Assembly (NCBI RefSeq): GCF_030286555.1
Contig: NZ_JASVWF010000002.1
Span: 434,001 to 498,000, forward strand
Source of the DNA: Actinomycetospora termitidis
GTDB lineage: Bacteria; Actinomycetota; Actinomycetes; Mycobacteriales; Pseudonocardiaceae
Reading direction: 5' to 3'
DNA length: 64,000 nucleotides
Shown: positions 31,957 through 41,006 of the stretch, in pieces
How positions within the stretch are numbered: the first letter of the stretch is position 1
How the letters are laid out: the number at the start of each line of letters is the position of its first letter
Notes under the pieces: model-generated
What the model was told of the DNA's origin: nothing
Database searches by the model: none
What the model saw: only the letters and a program-made list of their open reading frames with translations
Made by a program: the position numbers and the translations under genes

Positions 31957-32777
31957 GCCCCTGGACCTGCTCGAACTGCGGCCACTGGCAGCGCTGGTTC
32001 GACGTGCCGCCCGCGTGCCCGGTGTGCACCGACGTCCGCAACGCCCTGCCCGACGACGGGTGGGACTTCCGTCCGCTCGCCGAGATCGCCGAGGGCCGCG
32101 AGGCGCGCTGGACCGAGGTGCGGCCCGGCATCACGGGGTTCTGGTGCGAGCCGCAGGTCGGGCTGGGCACGTGCGGGTGGGTCATCGAGACCGATCACGG
32201 CCTCGTCGGCTGGGAGGGCGCGGGGTTCTACCCCGACGAGGGCCTCGCCGAGATCCGTCGCCGCGGGGGCCTGATCGCGCTCGCCGCCAGCCACGTCCAC
32301 GGCTACGGCGCGCTCTTCCAGCTCCAGGACGCCCTGCAACCGCCGGTCATGGCGATCGGCGTCCGCGACCTGGAGTGGACGAAGGCCTTCCGCGTGACCT
32401 GGCCGCTCGACGACCGGCACGAGTTCGCCCCCAGTCTGGTCGCGCACCGCACCGGCGGCCACTTCGACGGGCACATGGTGCTGCACGACGAACGCCGCCG
32501 GGTCCTGTTCTGCGGCGACATGCTCAAGGCCGCGCTGGACGACGAGGGCCGCGCCACCGGGTTGTCGGCCCACAAGGCCTACCACGCCCAGATCCCCCTC
32601 TCGCACCAGGAGATCCGGGATGCCTACAAGGTCATCGGGAACCTGGACTTCGACGCCGTCGCCACCCCGTTCGAGTTCGTCGAGGGCGTCACCACGGCCC
32701 ACGTGCTCGCGCTCTACGACCGGCTGCTGTCCGCGCAACCGGTCGCCGGCGCGATCCCGCTGGACGAGCTCTCGTGA
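31947..32777 (+). CDS. Zinc-ribbon metallo-beta-lactamase-like protein
   Basis: A 276-residue protein. The N terminus is a zinc ribbon with C8, C11, C24 and C27. The rest is a metallo-beta-lactamase fold, but the usual HxHxDH reads HVHGYG at 116-121, losing the Asp and third His. Later ligands H172 or H176 (GGHFDGH) and D191 (FCGDML) are kept. It could bind a single metal or act non-hydrolytically. GTG 31947 overlaps the previous gene by ten bases and has AAGGAGA upstream; it overlaps the YcaO gene by four. Confidence 0.7.
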   Translation: MPLSPWTCSNCGHWQRWFDVPPACPVCTDVRNALPDDGWDFRPLAEIAEGREARWTEVRPGITGFWCEPQVGLGTCGWVIETDHGLVGWEGAGFYPDEGLAEIRRRGGLIALAASHVHGYGALFQLQDALQPPVMAIGVRDLEWTKAFRVTWPLDDRHEFAPSLVAHRTGGHFDGHMVLHDERRRVLFCGDMLKAALDDEGRATGLSAHKAYHAQIPLSHQEIRDAYKVIGNLDFDAVATPFEFVEGVTTAHVLALYDRLLSAQPVAGAIPLDELS

Positions 32778-34291
32778 GCCTCGACGCCGTCGCGCAGGAC
32801 TACACCGACGCCCTGCCACCCGGTGAGACCGACGAGATCGAGCTCCGCGACGCCGACCGCACCGGGGTGCACGTCGTCGCCGCCGACTTCGCCGACCCGT
32901 CGGGTCACTGGCCGCGCTCCGGCTCGTTCGGCTACGGGCTCTCCGTCGAGCGCGCCCGGGTGGCGGCCCGCGCCGAGCTCGCCGAGGAGATGCTGCTCTC
33001 CCGGCACCTGCGCACCCTGGAGCGCACGCGCGACTCGTACACCGCGCTGCGGGGACGACTGGGCGACGGCGGAGTCGTCGACCCGGTCCGGCTGACGCTC
33101 CCCGCGGGCAGTGCCTACGACCCGGACGCGCCGCGGTGGTGGCTCCCGGCCACCCGCGTCCGCACCGGCGAGACGGTGCTGGTGCCGGCCGAGTTCGCCG
33201 CCGCGTACCCCGTCGACCTGCCCTGGCAGGACCCCGCCGAGCGGCTCACCACCGTCATCACCAACGGCTGCGGCGCGGGCGACACCGTCGAACGCGCGCT
33301 GGGCCACGCGCTCGGCGAGCTGCTGCAGCGCGACGGCAACGCGACCGCCTTCCGCGCCCTGGACCGGGGGATCGTCATCGACACCGGTCCCGACGACGAG
33401 CTGGTCGCCGACCCGGACACCCGGGCCCTGCTCGCGCACCTGCGCGGGGTCGGCGTCCGGGTCGTGCCGAAGCTCGCGTCCACCGCGTTCGGCGTCACCG
33501 ACCTGCACGTCGTCGGGTACGACGCCGTGGGGGACCCGCCGCACCCGATCGCCCTGACCGCCTGCGGGGAGGCCGCCCACCCGGACCGCGAGGTCGCGCT
33601 GCAGAAGGCGCTGCTCGAGTTCTGCTCGGCCCGCGTGCGCAAGACGTTCGCCCACGCCGACCTCGCGACGGTGCACCCGCTCGCCCCCGCGAGCTACTGG
33701 GACCGCGAGTTCGCCCAGCCGCTCCCGCCGCAGGAGGCCCGGGCCTTCCGGGCGATGCAGGACTGGACGGCCCGCGACGCCGACGACCTGCGAGGCCTGC
33801 TGGAGCCCGTCCTCGCCGAGCACACGCGGGTGCGGTTCGACGAGCTGCCGACCACGGCCGTCGGGCACCCCGTCGCGGTGCTCGACGACCTCATGGGCCG
33901 GCTCGCGGAGTTCGACGTGCTCGCCGTGCTCGCGGACGAGGGGCCGGCGTGCACGGTGAAGGTGCTCGTGCCGGGCCTCGAGGTCGAGACGATGTCCTAC
34001 GGGCGCATCGGTCGCCGGGGCGTCGACCGGCTGCTCGACCGTGCGGCCGACCCGCACGACCCCGCCTTCGGCCTCGTCGGGCTCGGCGACCCGCCCCACG
34101 CCGGCGCGCTGCCGGTGCTCCTTCCCGACGACGAGGCGGCTCGGCTCGCCGACGAGCGCGGCAGCGACCGCGCGTGGCTGGACCGCGACCGCGTCGACGC
34201 GGTCGTCGGCGACCTCTACCCGCTCTACCGCGAGCCGTCCCGGCACGCGGTCGCCCGCGTGGCGGCGGGGGAGGAGGTGGAGCTGACATGA
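32774..34291 (+). CDS. YcaO-domain protein, non-RiPP context
   Basis: A 505-residue YcaO protein. The family ATP-binding helix reads E173-RALGHALG-E182-LLQR-D187, and the second helix runs from E273 to E282 (EVALQKALLE). YcaO enzymes use ATP to activate amide oxygens for cyclodehydration or thioamide formation. There is no terminal PxPxP tail, no fused E1-like or TfuA partner, and no short precursor gene in the tightly packed cluster. It may therefore act on a small molecule, as the YcaO of 6-thioguanine synthesis is thought to. Confidence 0.8.
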   Translation: MSLDAVAQDYTDALPPGETDEIELRDADRTGVHVVAADFADPSGHWPRSGSFGYGLSVERARVAARAELAEEMLLSRHLRTLERTRDSYTALRGRLGDGGVVDPVRLTLPAGSAYDPDAPRWWLPATRVRTGETVLVPAEFAAAYPVDLPWQDPAERLTTVITNGCGAGDTVERALGHALGELLQRDGNATAFRALDRGIVIDTGPDDELVADPDTRALLAHLRGVGVRVVPKLASTAFGVTDLHVVGYDAVGDPPHPIALTACGEAAHPDREVALQKALLEFCSARVRKTFAHADLATVHPLAPASYWDREFAQPLPPQEARAFRAMQDWTARDADDLRGLLEPVLAEHTRVRFDELPTTAVGHPVAVLDDLMGRLAEFDVLAVLADEGPACTVKVLVPGLEVETMSYGRIGRRGVDRLLDRAADPHDPAFGLVGLGDPPHAGALPVLLPDDEAARLADERGSDRAWLDRDRVDAVVGDLYPLYREPSRHAVARVAAGEEVELT

Positions 34292-35127
34292 GTCTCCGCT
34301 GGGCCTACAACACCAACGGCCTGTCCTCCCACCGGCTCGACGACGCCCTCGCCCTGCTCGCCGACCACGGCTACGCCGGGGTGGCGCTGACCCTCGACGT
34401 CGCCCACCACGACCCGTTCGCCCCGGACCTCGCCCGGCGCACCGCCGCGCTGGCGGAGCGGCTGCGCGACCTCGGGCTGGCGAGCGTCGTCGAGACCGGG
34501 GCGCGCTTCCTGCTCGACCCGCGCCGCAAGCACCACCCCACCCTGGTCAGTGCGGACGCCTCGGACCGCGCGCGTCGGATCGACTTCCTGCGGTTGTGCG
34601 TGGACGTCGCCGCTGACCTCGGCAGCGAGGCGGTCTCGTTCTGGGCGGGGGTCCTGGCGGAGGGCCTGGACCCGGACGAGGCGTGGAAGCACCTGGTGCA
34701 CGGGGTCGCCTCGGTCGCCGGGCACGCGCGGTGGCGGGACGTCCCGGTCGCCGTCGAGCCCGAGCCGGGGATGCTGGTCGACGACCTGGACGACTGGAGC
34801 GAACTGCAGGGCGAGGTCCCCGACATCACGCTCGCGCTCGACACCGGCCACTGCATCGTCTCGGGCCGCTGGGAACCCGCCGACGCGGTGCGGGCGTTCG
34901 CCCCGCACCTCGGGGCGGTCGCCGTGGAGGACATGCCCCGCGGCGTGCACGACCACCGCACACCCGGCGAGGGCGACATGGACCTGCCCGCCGTCGTGAC
35001 CGCGCTGCGCGACGTCGGCCACCGCGGGCTGGTCAGCCTCGAGCTCTCCCGCGACTCCCACCGCGCCGACCGCCTCGTGCCGGAGGCGATCGCGACGCTG
35101 CGCGCCATGGAAGGAGTGGACGAGTGA
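34288..35127 (+). CDS. Sugar phosphate isomerase/epimerase-like TIM barrel
   Basis: A 279-residue AP-endonuclease-2-type TIM barrel. Likely metal ligands are the Glu of VAVEPEPG, the Asp of LALDTGH with its His, and the Glu of LVSLELSRD. The N-terminal YNTNGLSSHRL and ETGARFLLDPRRKHHPTL segments resemble barrels of the ebo metabolite clusters (EboE type), as far as I can judge from memory. ATG 34288 overlaps the YcaO stop (ATGA). It could isomerise a keto-cyclitol or ketose intermediate. Confidence 0.78.
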   Translation: MSLRWAYNTNGLSSHRLDDALALLADHGYAGVALTLDVAHHDPFAPDLARRTAALAERLRDLGLASVVETGARFLLDPRRKHHPTLVSADASDRARRIDFLRLCVDVAADLGSEAVSFWAGVLAEGLDPDEAWKHLVHGVASVAGHARWRDVPVAVEPEPGMLVDDLDDWSELQGEVPDITLALDTGHCIVSGRWEPADAVRAFAPHLGAVAVEDMPRGVHDHRTPGEGDMDLPAVVTALRDVGHRGLVSLELSRDSHRADRLVPEAIATLRAMEGVDE

Positions 35128-36368
35128 GGATCTGTTTCGTCTCCCGCCGCTACTGGCCGGCGGTGTCCGGGATGAGCGCGTACGCGGAGAACCTGCTGCG
35201 CCACCTCGTCCGGGCCGGTCACGACGTCACGATGATCTCCCAGTACCGCGGCGACCCGGCCGGACGCGCGGTGTACGGCGGCGGCCCGCCGCCGCCCGAG
35301 CGGGTCCCCGACGGCGTCGAGGTGGTGGCGCTCGAGGCGCACGGCGAGCAGGAGGTCGTCCACGACCGCCCCGCCGACTTCGAGGCCGACGTCGAGACGA
35401 TGCGCGCGACGATCGCCCGGTTGCACGCGCAGCGGCCCTTCGACGTGCTGCACGCGCAGTACGCCTACCCCAACGGCCTGGCCGTGCTGCGCGCCGCGCA
35501 CGAGCTGCGCCTGCCCGCCGTCGTCAGCGTGCAGGGCGGCGACGGGCACTGGGTCGGCACCTGCTGCGACACGCACCGCGAGCTGATCCGGGCGGTGTTC
35601 GCGCATGCACCCGCACTGGTGATCGGCTCGCCGTCGTTCGCGGGCGAGGTGTCGGCGCGCCACGAGGTCGACCCGGCCCGGTGGACGATCGTCTCCGGCG
35701 CCACGGACACCGAGCGATTCACGCCCGCCCGCGAGCCCGGGACCCTCGGCGACCCGCCGACGTTGCTCTACCACGGTCGCGTCGACGCCCGGAAGGGCGT
35801 GCTCGACCTGCTCGAGGCGCACCGGATGCTGCTCGACGGCGGCCGGGACGTCCGCCTGGTCGTCTCCGGGATCGGGCCGGACACCACCCTGGTCGCGGAG
35901 CGCGTGACCGAGCTGGGTCTGGACGACCACGTCTCCCAGCTCGGCTACACCCCGTACGAGCGGGCGCACGAGGTCTACGGCCGCGGCGACGTGTTCGTGA
36001 GCCCGACCTACGCCGAGGGCTTCTCCAACACGGTCCTCGAGGCGATGGCGTCGGGGCTGCCGGTGGTGTCCACCGACGTCGTCGGCGTCCGCGACTGCGT
36101 GCGTCCCGACGACAACGGCGTGCTCGTCCCGGCGAAGGACCCGGCCGCGCTGGCCGCCGGGATCGGGCGGGTCCTCGACGACGACGGACTCCGGGTCGGC
36201 ATGGCCCGGCGCGCGCTGGACGAGGTCCGCGCGGTGTGGTCCTGGCCGGTGATCGCCGACCGGGTCACGGACGTCTACGACGTGGTGCGGGACGTCCCGG
36301 TCCCCGCCATCCCCGACCCGCCCGTGGACCCGTCGTGTCGGTTCCGCGCGGCGCCGCACCTGCTGTGA
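35124..36368 (+). CDS. Glycosyltransferase family 4
   Basis: A 414-residue retaining GT4 enzyme. The N-terminal Rossmann half has VSGMSAYAENLLRHL and a long DVLHAQYAYPNG acceptor region. The donor half carries HGRVDARKGVLDLL and the EX7E motif E298-GFSNTVL-E306. MshA of mycothiol synthesis belongs to the same family and transfers GlcNAc to inositol phosphate. Pairing with an inositol-phosphate-synthase-like gene and a PIG-L deacetylase makes an MshA-like reaction attractive. GTG 35124 overlaps the upstream stop. Confidence 0.88.
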   Translation: MRICFVSRRYWPAVSGMSAYAENLLRHLVRAGHDVTMISQYRGDPAGRAVYGGGPPPPERVPDGVEVVALEAHGEQEVVHDRPADFEADVETMRATIARLHAQRPFDVLHAQYAYPNGLAVLRAAHELRLPAVVSVQGGDGHWVGTCCDTHRELIRAVFAHAPALVIGSPSFAGEVSARHEVDPARWTIVSGATDTERFTPAREPGTLGDPPTLLYHGRVDARKGVLDLLEAHRMLLDGGRDVRLVVSGIGPDTTLVAERVTELGLDDHVSQLGYTPYERAHEVYGRGDVFVSPTYAEGFSNTVLEAMASGLPVVSTDVVGVRDCVRPDDNGVLVPAKDPAALAAGIGRVLDDDGLRVGMARRALDEVRAVWSWPVIADRVTDVYDVVRDVPVPAIPDPPVDPSCRFRAAPHLL

Positions 36369-37150
36369 GGGTCGTGGCGGTCAGCCCGCACCTCGACGAC
36401 GCGGTGTTCTCGGTCGGCGGCACGCTCGAGCGGCTGGGGGCCGACACGCTCGTCGTCACCTGCTTCACGGGCTCCACGGACCCGGCGACCGTGACGCCGT
36501 TCGGGCTCTCGACCCAGCTCGACAAGGGCCTGTCGGCCGACGTGGACTACATGGCGCTGCGCCGCGAGGAGGACCGCCGGGCGTTGGCGGTCCTCGGGGT
36601 CACCGGTCGGCACCTGGACCTGCTCGAGGCCCCGCATCGCGGCTACGACAGCCCGGCCGAGCTCTTCGCGGGGCGGCACGACGACGACGCCGTGGCCGGC
36701 CCCCTGGCCGACGCGCTCGGGCCGCTGCTCGCCGACGCCGACCTCGTCCTCGCCCCGCAGGCGCTCGGCGACCACGTCGACCACCAGTGGGTCGGCGCGG
36801 TCGTCGCCGACCTCGTGGACCCCGGGCGCGTGGCGTGGTGGCGCGACACCCCGTACGTGCTGCGCCGGCCCGACGCCGCGCCGATGGAGCACGTGGCCGG
36901 GCAGGAGCTCGCCGTCGACGTCACCGCGGAGCTGGATCGCAAGGTCGCGGCGGTGCGCTGCTACGTCACGCAGGTGCCGTTCCAGTTCGGGACGGCGGAG
37001 GCGGCCGGCCCGGCGCTGACCGGGCTCGCGCGCGACGAGGCCGCCCGGTCCGGTGCCGCGGCGCCCGTCGAGGTGCTGCGCGCCGGGGTTCGGGCCGCCG
37101 AGGTGCTGGCGCCGCTCGGCGGGAAGCGGGACCGGGAGCCGTCGCGATGA
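36365..37150 (+). CDS. PIG-L family deacetylase
   Basis: A 261-residue zinc deacetylase of the PIG-L/MshB family. The zinc motif is S7-P-H9-L-D-D12-A (the common PHLDDA variant of PHPDDE) and the partner histidines are H137/H140 in GDHVDH. MshB removes acetyl from GlcNAc-inositol, and this enzyme follows the glycosyltransferase directly, overlapping it by four bases. It is the last gene of the cluster and is followed by a hairpin. Confidence 0.87.
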   Translation: MRVVAVSPHLDDAVFSVGGTLERLGADTLVVTCFTGSTDPATVTPFGLSTQLDKGLSADVDYMALRREEDRRALAVLGVTGRHLDLLEAPHRGYDSPAELFAGRHDDDAVAGPLADALGPLLADADLVLAPQALGDHVDHQWVGAVVADLVDPGRVAWWRDTPYVLRRPDAAPMEHVAGQELAVDVTAELDRKVAAVRCYVTQVPFQFGTAEAAGPALTGLARDEAARSGAAAPVEVLRAGVRAAEVLAPLGGKRDREPSR

Positions 37151-37155
37151 TCAAC

Positions 37156-37202
37156 GGACCCTCATCGGGATCTGCGACCGCCTCCCAGCCCCATGAGGGT
37201 CC
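37156..37202. terminator. Hairpin ending the YcaO cluster
   Basis: GGACCCTCAT (37156-37165) pairs perfectly with 37193-37202 across a 27-base loop. It lies between the convergent PIG-L and LysR genes. Confidence 0.6.
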
Positions 37203-37221
37203 TTTCGACGACCGCAGCCGC

Positions 37222-38262
37222 TCAAGCGCCCGGGTGGATGAACCGCACGCCCGGCGGGAGTCCGCCGGTGCGCGAGGTGCGGGCCAGGACGGCGAGCAGG
37301 GTCTCCCGGAACGCCTCCGCGGCGCGGGTCGGGGAGACGTCCGTGCGGTGGGCCAGCGCGATCGTGCGGTGAGTCCAGCCGGAGCCGTCCAGGCGGGTCG
37401 TGCGCAGGCCCGACCGCCCGGCCAGCACCAGGCTCGGCACGATCGCGACCCCGAGGCCGCGCTCCACCATGCGCAGCACCGCGTCCATCTCGCCGCCCTC
37501 GACCGCGATCCGCGGCGTCACGCCGGCCGCGGCGCAGGCGGACAGGATCGCCTCGCGCAGCTCGTAGCCGGGGCGGTTGATCACCAGCGGGTGCCGGGCG
37601 ATCTCCGCGATGCCGGCGTGGTCGCCGAGCACGTCGTCGAGCGGGGCGTGGCCCGCCGTTGCCGACACCGCGACCAGCTCCTCGCGCAGCACCGGCGTCA
37701 GCCCGAGGGTGCCGCCGGCATGTGCGGACGACCCCGGCGCGGACCCGGCCCGGCCCCGCAGGGAGCCGGCGGGCAGCGGGCCGCCGTTGCCACCCGTCGT
37801 CGTGAACCGGTCGGCCTGGTGGATGACCAGCGCGAGGTCGAGCTGGCCGTCCTCCAGGTCGGTCACGAGGTCCTGCGACCCGCCCTCGGAGATCTGCAGC
37901 GAGATGCCGGGATAGGAGTCGTGGAAGACGGCCAGCACGTCCGCCACGACGCTCACGCACAACGACGGCGTGGCGCCCAGGCGGAGGCGTCCGCGGCGCA
38001 GGTCGGCGAGCTCCGCGATCTCCAGCCGGGCCGTCTCGACGTCGGCGACGATGCGCCGCGCGAGGGGCAGGAGGGTCTCACCCGCCGATGTGAGTGTGAC
38101 GTGATCCCTACCCCGGGTGAACAACGTCTCACCGAGATCATCTTCCAGGGCCTGCACCTGGCGGCTGAGTGTCGGCTGGGCGACCCGCGCCTCCGCCGCT
38201 GCCTGCACGAACCGGCCCGTGTCCGCCACAGCGAGGAAGTAGATGAGCTGTTTGAGGGTCAC
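37222..38262 (-). CDS. LysR family regulator divergent from sdhCAB
   Basis: A 346-residue LTTR. The N-terminal winged helix (about 1-60, ARVAQPTLSRQVQALEDDLG) and the effector-binding domain are clear. The protein has an extra Gly/Ser/Pro-rich insertion of about 35 residues near 150-185, inside the first effector subdomain. It starts at GTG 38262, and a TACGCT box six bases upstream implies a leaderless message. Its divergence from sdhC makes control of the succinate dehydrogenase genes likely. Confidence 0.87.
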   Translation of the reverse strand: MTLKQLIYFLAVADTGRFVQAAAEARVAQPTLSRQVQALEDDLGETLFTRGRDHVTLTSAGETLLPLARRIVADVETARLEIAELADLRRGRLRLGATPSLCVSVVADVLAVFHDSYPGISLQISEGGSQDLVTDLEDGQLDLALVIHQADRFTTTGGNGGPLPAGSLRGRAGSAPGSSAHAGGTLGLTPVLREELVAVSATAGHAPLDDVLGDHAGIAEIARHPLVINRPGYELREAILSACAAAGVTPRIAVEGGEMDAVLRMVERGLGVAIVPSLVLAGRSGLRTTRLDGSGWTHRTIALAHRTDVSPTRAAEAFRETLLAVLARTSRTGGLPPGVRFIHPGA

Positions 38263-38268
38263 CTCAAT

Positions 38269-38285
38269 AGCGTACGAGCATCGCT
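38269..38285. promoter_or_regulatory. LysR -10 box and inverted repeat
   Basis: TACGCT on the minus strand (38269-38274) is the LysR -10 box. It overlaps an AGCG-N9-CGCT inverted repeat (38269-38285) that could be an autoregulatory site. Confidence 0.4.
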
Positions 38286-38302
38286 GAACCGACTTGCATG
38301 CA

Positions 38303-38333
38303 TTGGCAGTCGGCGTGTTCGCAGGCTTAGCGT
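38303..38333 (+). promoter_or_regulatory. sdhC promoter, leaderless
   Basis: TTGGCA (38303-38308) and TAGCGT (38328-38333) are spaced by 19 bases. The GTG of sdhC follows the -10 box after six bases, so the transcript probably starts at the start codon. Confidence 0.55.
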
Positions 38334-38339
38334 GTCGTC

Positions 38340-39029
38340 GTGGTCCTGACCCAGCAGCGCAACATCGTGACGAGGACGTGGGGATCGTCCGTCGGCAAGA
38401 AGTTCGTCATGGCCGTCACCGGCGTGATCTTCTTGCTGTACGTGATCGCCCACATGATCGGGAACCTGAAGATCTTCTTCGGGCAGGAGACGTTCGACGC
38501 GTACTCCGAGCACCTCCGCACACTCGGTGCCGAGATCTTCGGCTACGAGGGCGTGCTGTGGATCATCCGCGTCGTGCTGCTCGCGTCGGTGGTCCTGCAC
38601 ATGGTCGCCGCGTTCAGCCTCTGGTACCGCGCCAAGCGCGCGCGGCCGGTGGGCTACCAGCACAAGGGGCACCAGGGCAGCTACGCCGCCCGGACCATGC
38701 GCTGGGGCGGCGTGATCATCGCGCTGTTCGTGATCTGGCACATCCTCGACCTGACGACCGGGACCGTGAACCCGGACCCGGCGGGCGGGGCGTACGCCAA
38801 GCTGGTGGCGAGCTTCGACCGGCCCGTCGTCGCGATCTTCTACATCGTCGCGATGGTGGCGCTGAGCTTCCACATCAGCCACGGTCTGTGGTCGGCCACG
38901 CAGACGTTCGGCGGCAACAGCGCCGTGCGTCAGCACGCCTTCAAGACGTTCTCCATCGGCGTGGGAGTCGTCATCGCCGTCGGCTTCGCGATCATCCCGG
39001 TGTCCGTCATGTTCGGTCTGGTGAGGTGA
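38340..39029 (+). CDS. sdhC: Succinate dehydrogenase cytochrome b subunit
   Basis: A 229-residue membrane anchor with five hydrophobic segments, of the single-subunit diheme type (Bacillus SdhC, mycobacterial Sdh1). Conserved histidines in the helices (IAHMIG, VVLHMVA, IWHILD, SFHISHG) can bind two hemes and menaquinone. GTG 38340 is the start next to the -10 box. It begins the sdhCAB operon, three bases before sdhA. Confidence 0.9.
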   Translation: MVLTQQRNIVTRTWGSSVGKKFVMAVTGVIFLLYVIAHMIGNLKIFFGQETFDAYSEHLRTLGAEIFGYEGVLWIIRVVLLASVVLHMVAAFSLWYRAKRARPVGYQHKGHQGSYAARTMRWGGVIIALFVIWHILDLTTGTVNPDPAGGAYAKLVASFDRPVVAIFYIVAMVALSFHISHGLWSATQTFGGNSAVRQHAFKTFSIGVGVVIAVGFAIIPVSVMFGLVR

Positions 39030-39032
39030 GGA

Positions 39033-41006
39033 ATGTCAGAGCTGCAGCAGGAGCCCACGTCGGTCCAGGGCGAGGGCCGCTGGTTGCTCGGTGACCCGAT
39101 CGCCGACAACCGCGCGCCGGACAGCCCCATCGGCGACCGGTGGAGCGACCGCAAGTTCTCCGCGCGGCTGGTCAACCCGGCCAACCGCCGCAAGATGACC
39201 GCGATCATCGTCGGCACCGGCCTGGCCGGTGGCGCCGCCGCGGCGACGCTCGGCGAGGCCGGCTACCACGTCAAGTCGTTCTGCTTCCAGGACTCGCCGC
39301 GGCGCGCGCACTCGATCGCCGCGCAGGGCGGGATCAACGCCGCCAAGAACTACCGCAACGACGGCGACTCGGTGCACCGGCTGTTCTACGACACCGTCAA
39401 GGGCGGCGACTTCCGCTCGCGCGAGTCGAACGTGCACCGTCTCGCCGAGGCGTCGGTCAACATCATCGACCAGTGCGTCGCGCAGGGGGTCCCGTTCGCC
39501 CGCGAGTACTCCGGCCTGCTCGACACCCGGTCGTTCGGTGGCACGCAGGTCTCGCGCACCTTCTACGCCCGCGGTCAGACGGGGCAGCAGCTGCTGCTGG
39601 GGGCGTACCAGGCCCTGGAGCGCCAGATCGCGGCCGGCACGGTCGAGATGCACCCGCGCACCGAGATGCTCGACCTGATCGTCGCCGACGGCCGCGCCCG
39701 CGGCATCGTCACGCGCAGCGTGCTCACGGGGCAGCTCGAGACCCACCTGGCCGACGTCGTGGTGCTCTGCACCGGCGGCTACGGCAACGTCTACTACCTG
39801 TCGACGAACGCCAAGGGCTCGAACGTCACGGCCGCGTGGCGGGCGCACAAGCGGGGCGCGCTGTTCGCGAACCCCTGCTACACCCAGATCCACCCGACCT
39901 GCATCCCGGTCTCCGGCGAGTACCAGTCGAAGCTGACCCTGATGTCGGAGTCGCTGCGCAACGACGGCCGCGTCTGGGTGCCGAAGGAGCGGGGCGACTC
40001 CCGCCCGCCGAACACCATCCCCGAGGACGAGCGGGACTACTACCTGGAGCGCCAGTACCCGGCGTTCGGCAACCTGGTGCCGCGCGACATCGCCTCGCGC
40101 GCCGCGAAGAACATGTGCGACGCCGAGCACGGCGTCGGCCCCGGCGGGCTGGGCGTGTACCTGGACTTCAAGGACGCGATCGGCCGCCTCGGCCGCCACG
40201 CCGTCGAGGCCAAGTACGGGAACCTCTTCGAGATGTACCAGCGCATCACCGGGGACGACCCGTACGAGACGCCGATGCGCATCTACCCGGCCATCCACTA
40301 CACGATGGGCGGGCTGTGGGTCGACTACGACCTGCGCTCGACGATCCCGGGCCTGTTCGTGGGCGGCGAGGCCAACTTCTCCGACCACGGCGCGAACCGC
40401 CTCGGCGCGTCCGCCCTGATGCAGGGTCTCGCCGACGGCTACTTCGTGCTCCCCACGACGGTGCCGAACTACCTCGCCGACGGGCCGTTCGACCCGATCG
40501 ACGAGTCGCACCCCGCCGTCGTCGAGGCCGTCGAGTCGACCCGGAACCGGATCGACACGCTGCTCTCGGCCAACGGCAACCGCACCGTCGACTCGTTCCA
40601 CCGCGAGCTGGGTCAGCTCGTGTGGGACCAGTGCGGGATGGCCCGCAGCAAGGAGGGCCTGGAGAAGGCCCTCGACCGGATCCCCTCGCTGCGCGAGGAG
40701 TTCTGGCGCGACGTCAAGATCGTCGGCACCGGCGACGGGTTCAACCAGTCCCTGGAGAAGGCCGGCCGCGTCGCCGACTTCATGGAGCTCGCCGAGCTCA
40801 TGTGCACCGACGCCCTGCACCGCGAGGAGTCCTGCGGCGGGCACTTCCGCGTCGAGCACCAGACCGAGGACGGCGAGGCGCAGCGCGACGACGAGAACTT
40901 CTCCTACGTCGCCGCCTGGGAGTACGGGGACGGCGGCAAGCCGGTCCTGCACAAGGAGGACCTCGAGTTCTCCTACGTCCACCCGAGTCAGCGGAGTTAC
41001 AAGTGA
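39033..41006 (+). CDS. sdhA: Succinate dehydrogenase flavoprotein subunit
   Basis: A 657-residue flavoprotein that oxidises succinate. The FAD loop [10 protein letters not shown] and the flavinylation signature [14 protein letters not shown] with its histidine are present. The catalytic region has HPTCIP, and the dinucleotide-end motif is [19 protein letters not shown]. It fits the long Sdh1-type SdhA (646 residues in M. tuberculosis). It overlaps sdhB by four bases. Confidence 0.95.
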   Translation: MSELQQEPTSVQGEGRWLLGDPIADNRAPDSPIGDRWSDRKFSARLVNPANRRKMTAIIVGTGLAGGAAAATLGEAGYHVKSFCFQDSPRRAHSIAAQGGINAAKNYRNDGDSVHRLFYDTVKGGDFRSRESNVHRLAEASVNIIDQCVAQGVPFAREYSGLLDTRSFGGTQVSRTFYARGQTGQQLLLGAYQALERQIAAGTVEMHPRTEMLDLIVADGRARGIVTRSVLTGQLETHLADVVVLCTGGYGNVYYLSTNAKGSNVTAAWRAHKRGALFANPCYTQIHPTCIPVSGEYQSKLTLMSESLRNDGRVWVPKERGDSRPPNTIPEDERDYYLERQYPAFGNLVPRDIASRAAKNMCDAEHGVGPGGLGVYLDFKDAIGRLGRHAVEAKYGNLFEMYQRITGDDPYETPMRIYPAIHYTMGGLWVDYDLRSTIPGLFVGGEANFSDHGANRLGASALMQGLADGYFVLPTTVPNYLADGPFDPIDESHPAVVEAVESTRNRIDTLLSANGNRTVDSFHRELGQLVWDQCGMARSKEGLEKALDRIPSLREEFWRDVKIVGTGDGFNQSLEKAGRVADFMELAELMCTDALHREESCGGHFRVEHQTEDGEAQRDDENFSYVAAWEYGDGGKPVLHKEDLEFSYVHPSQRSYK

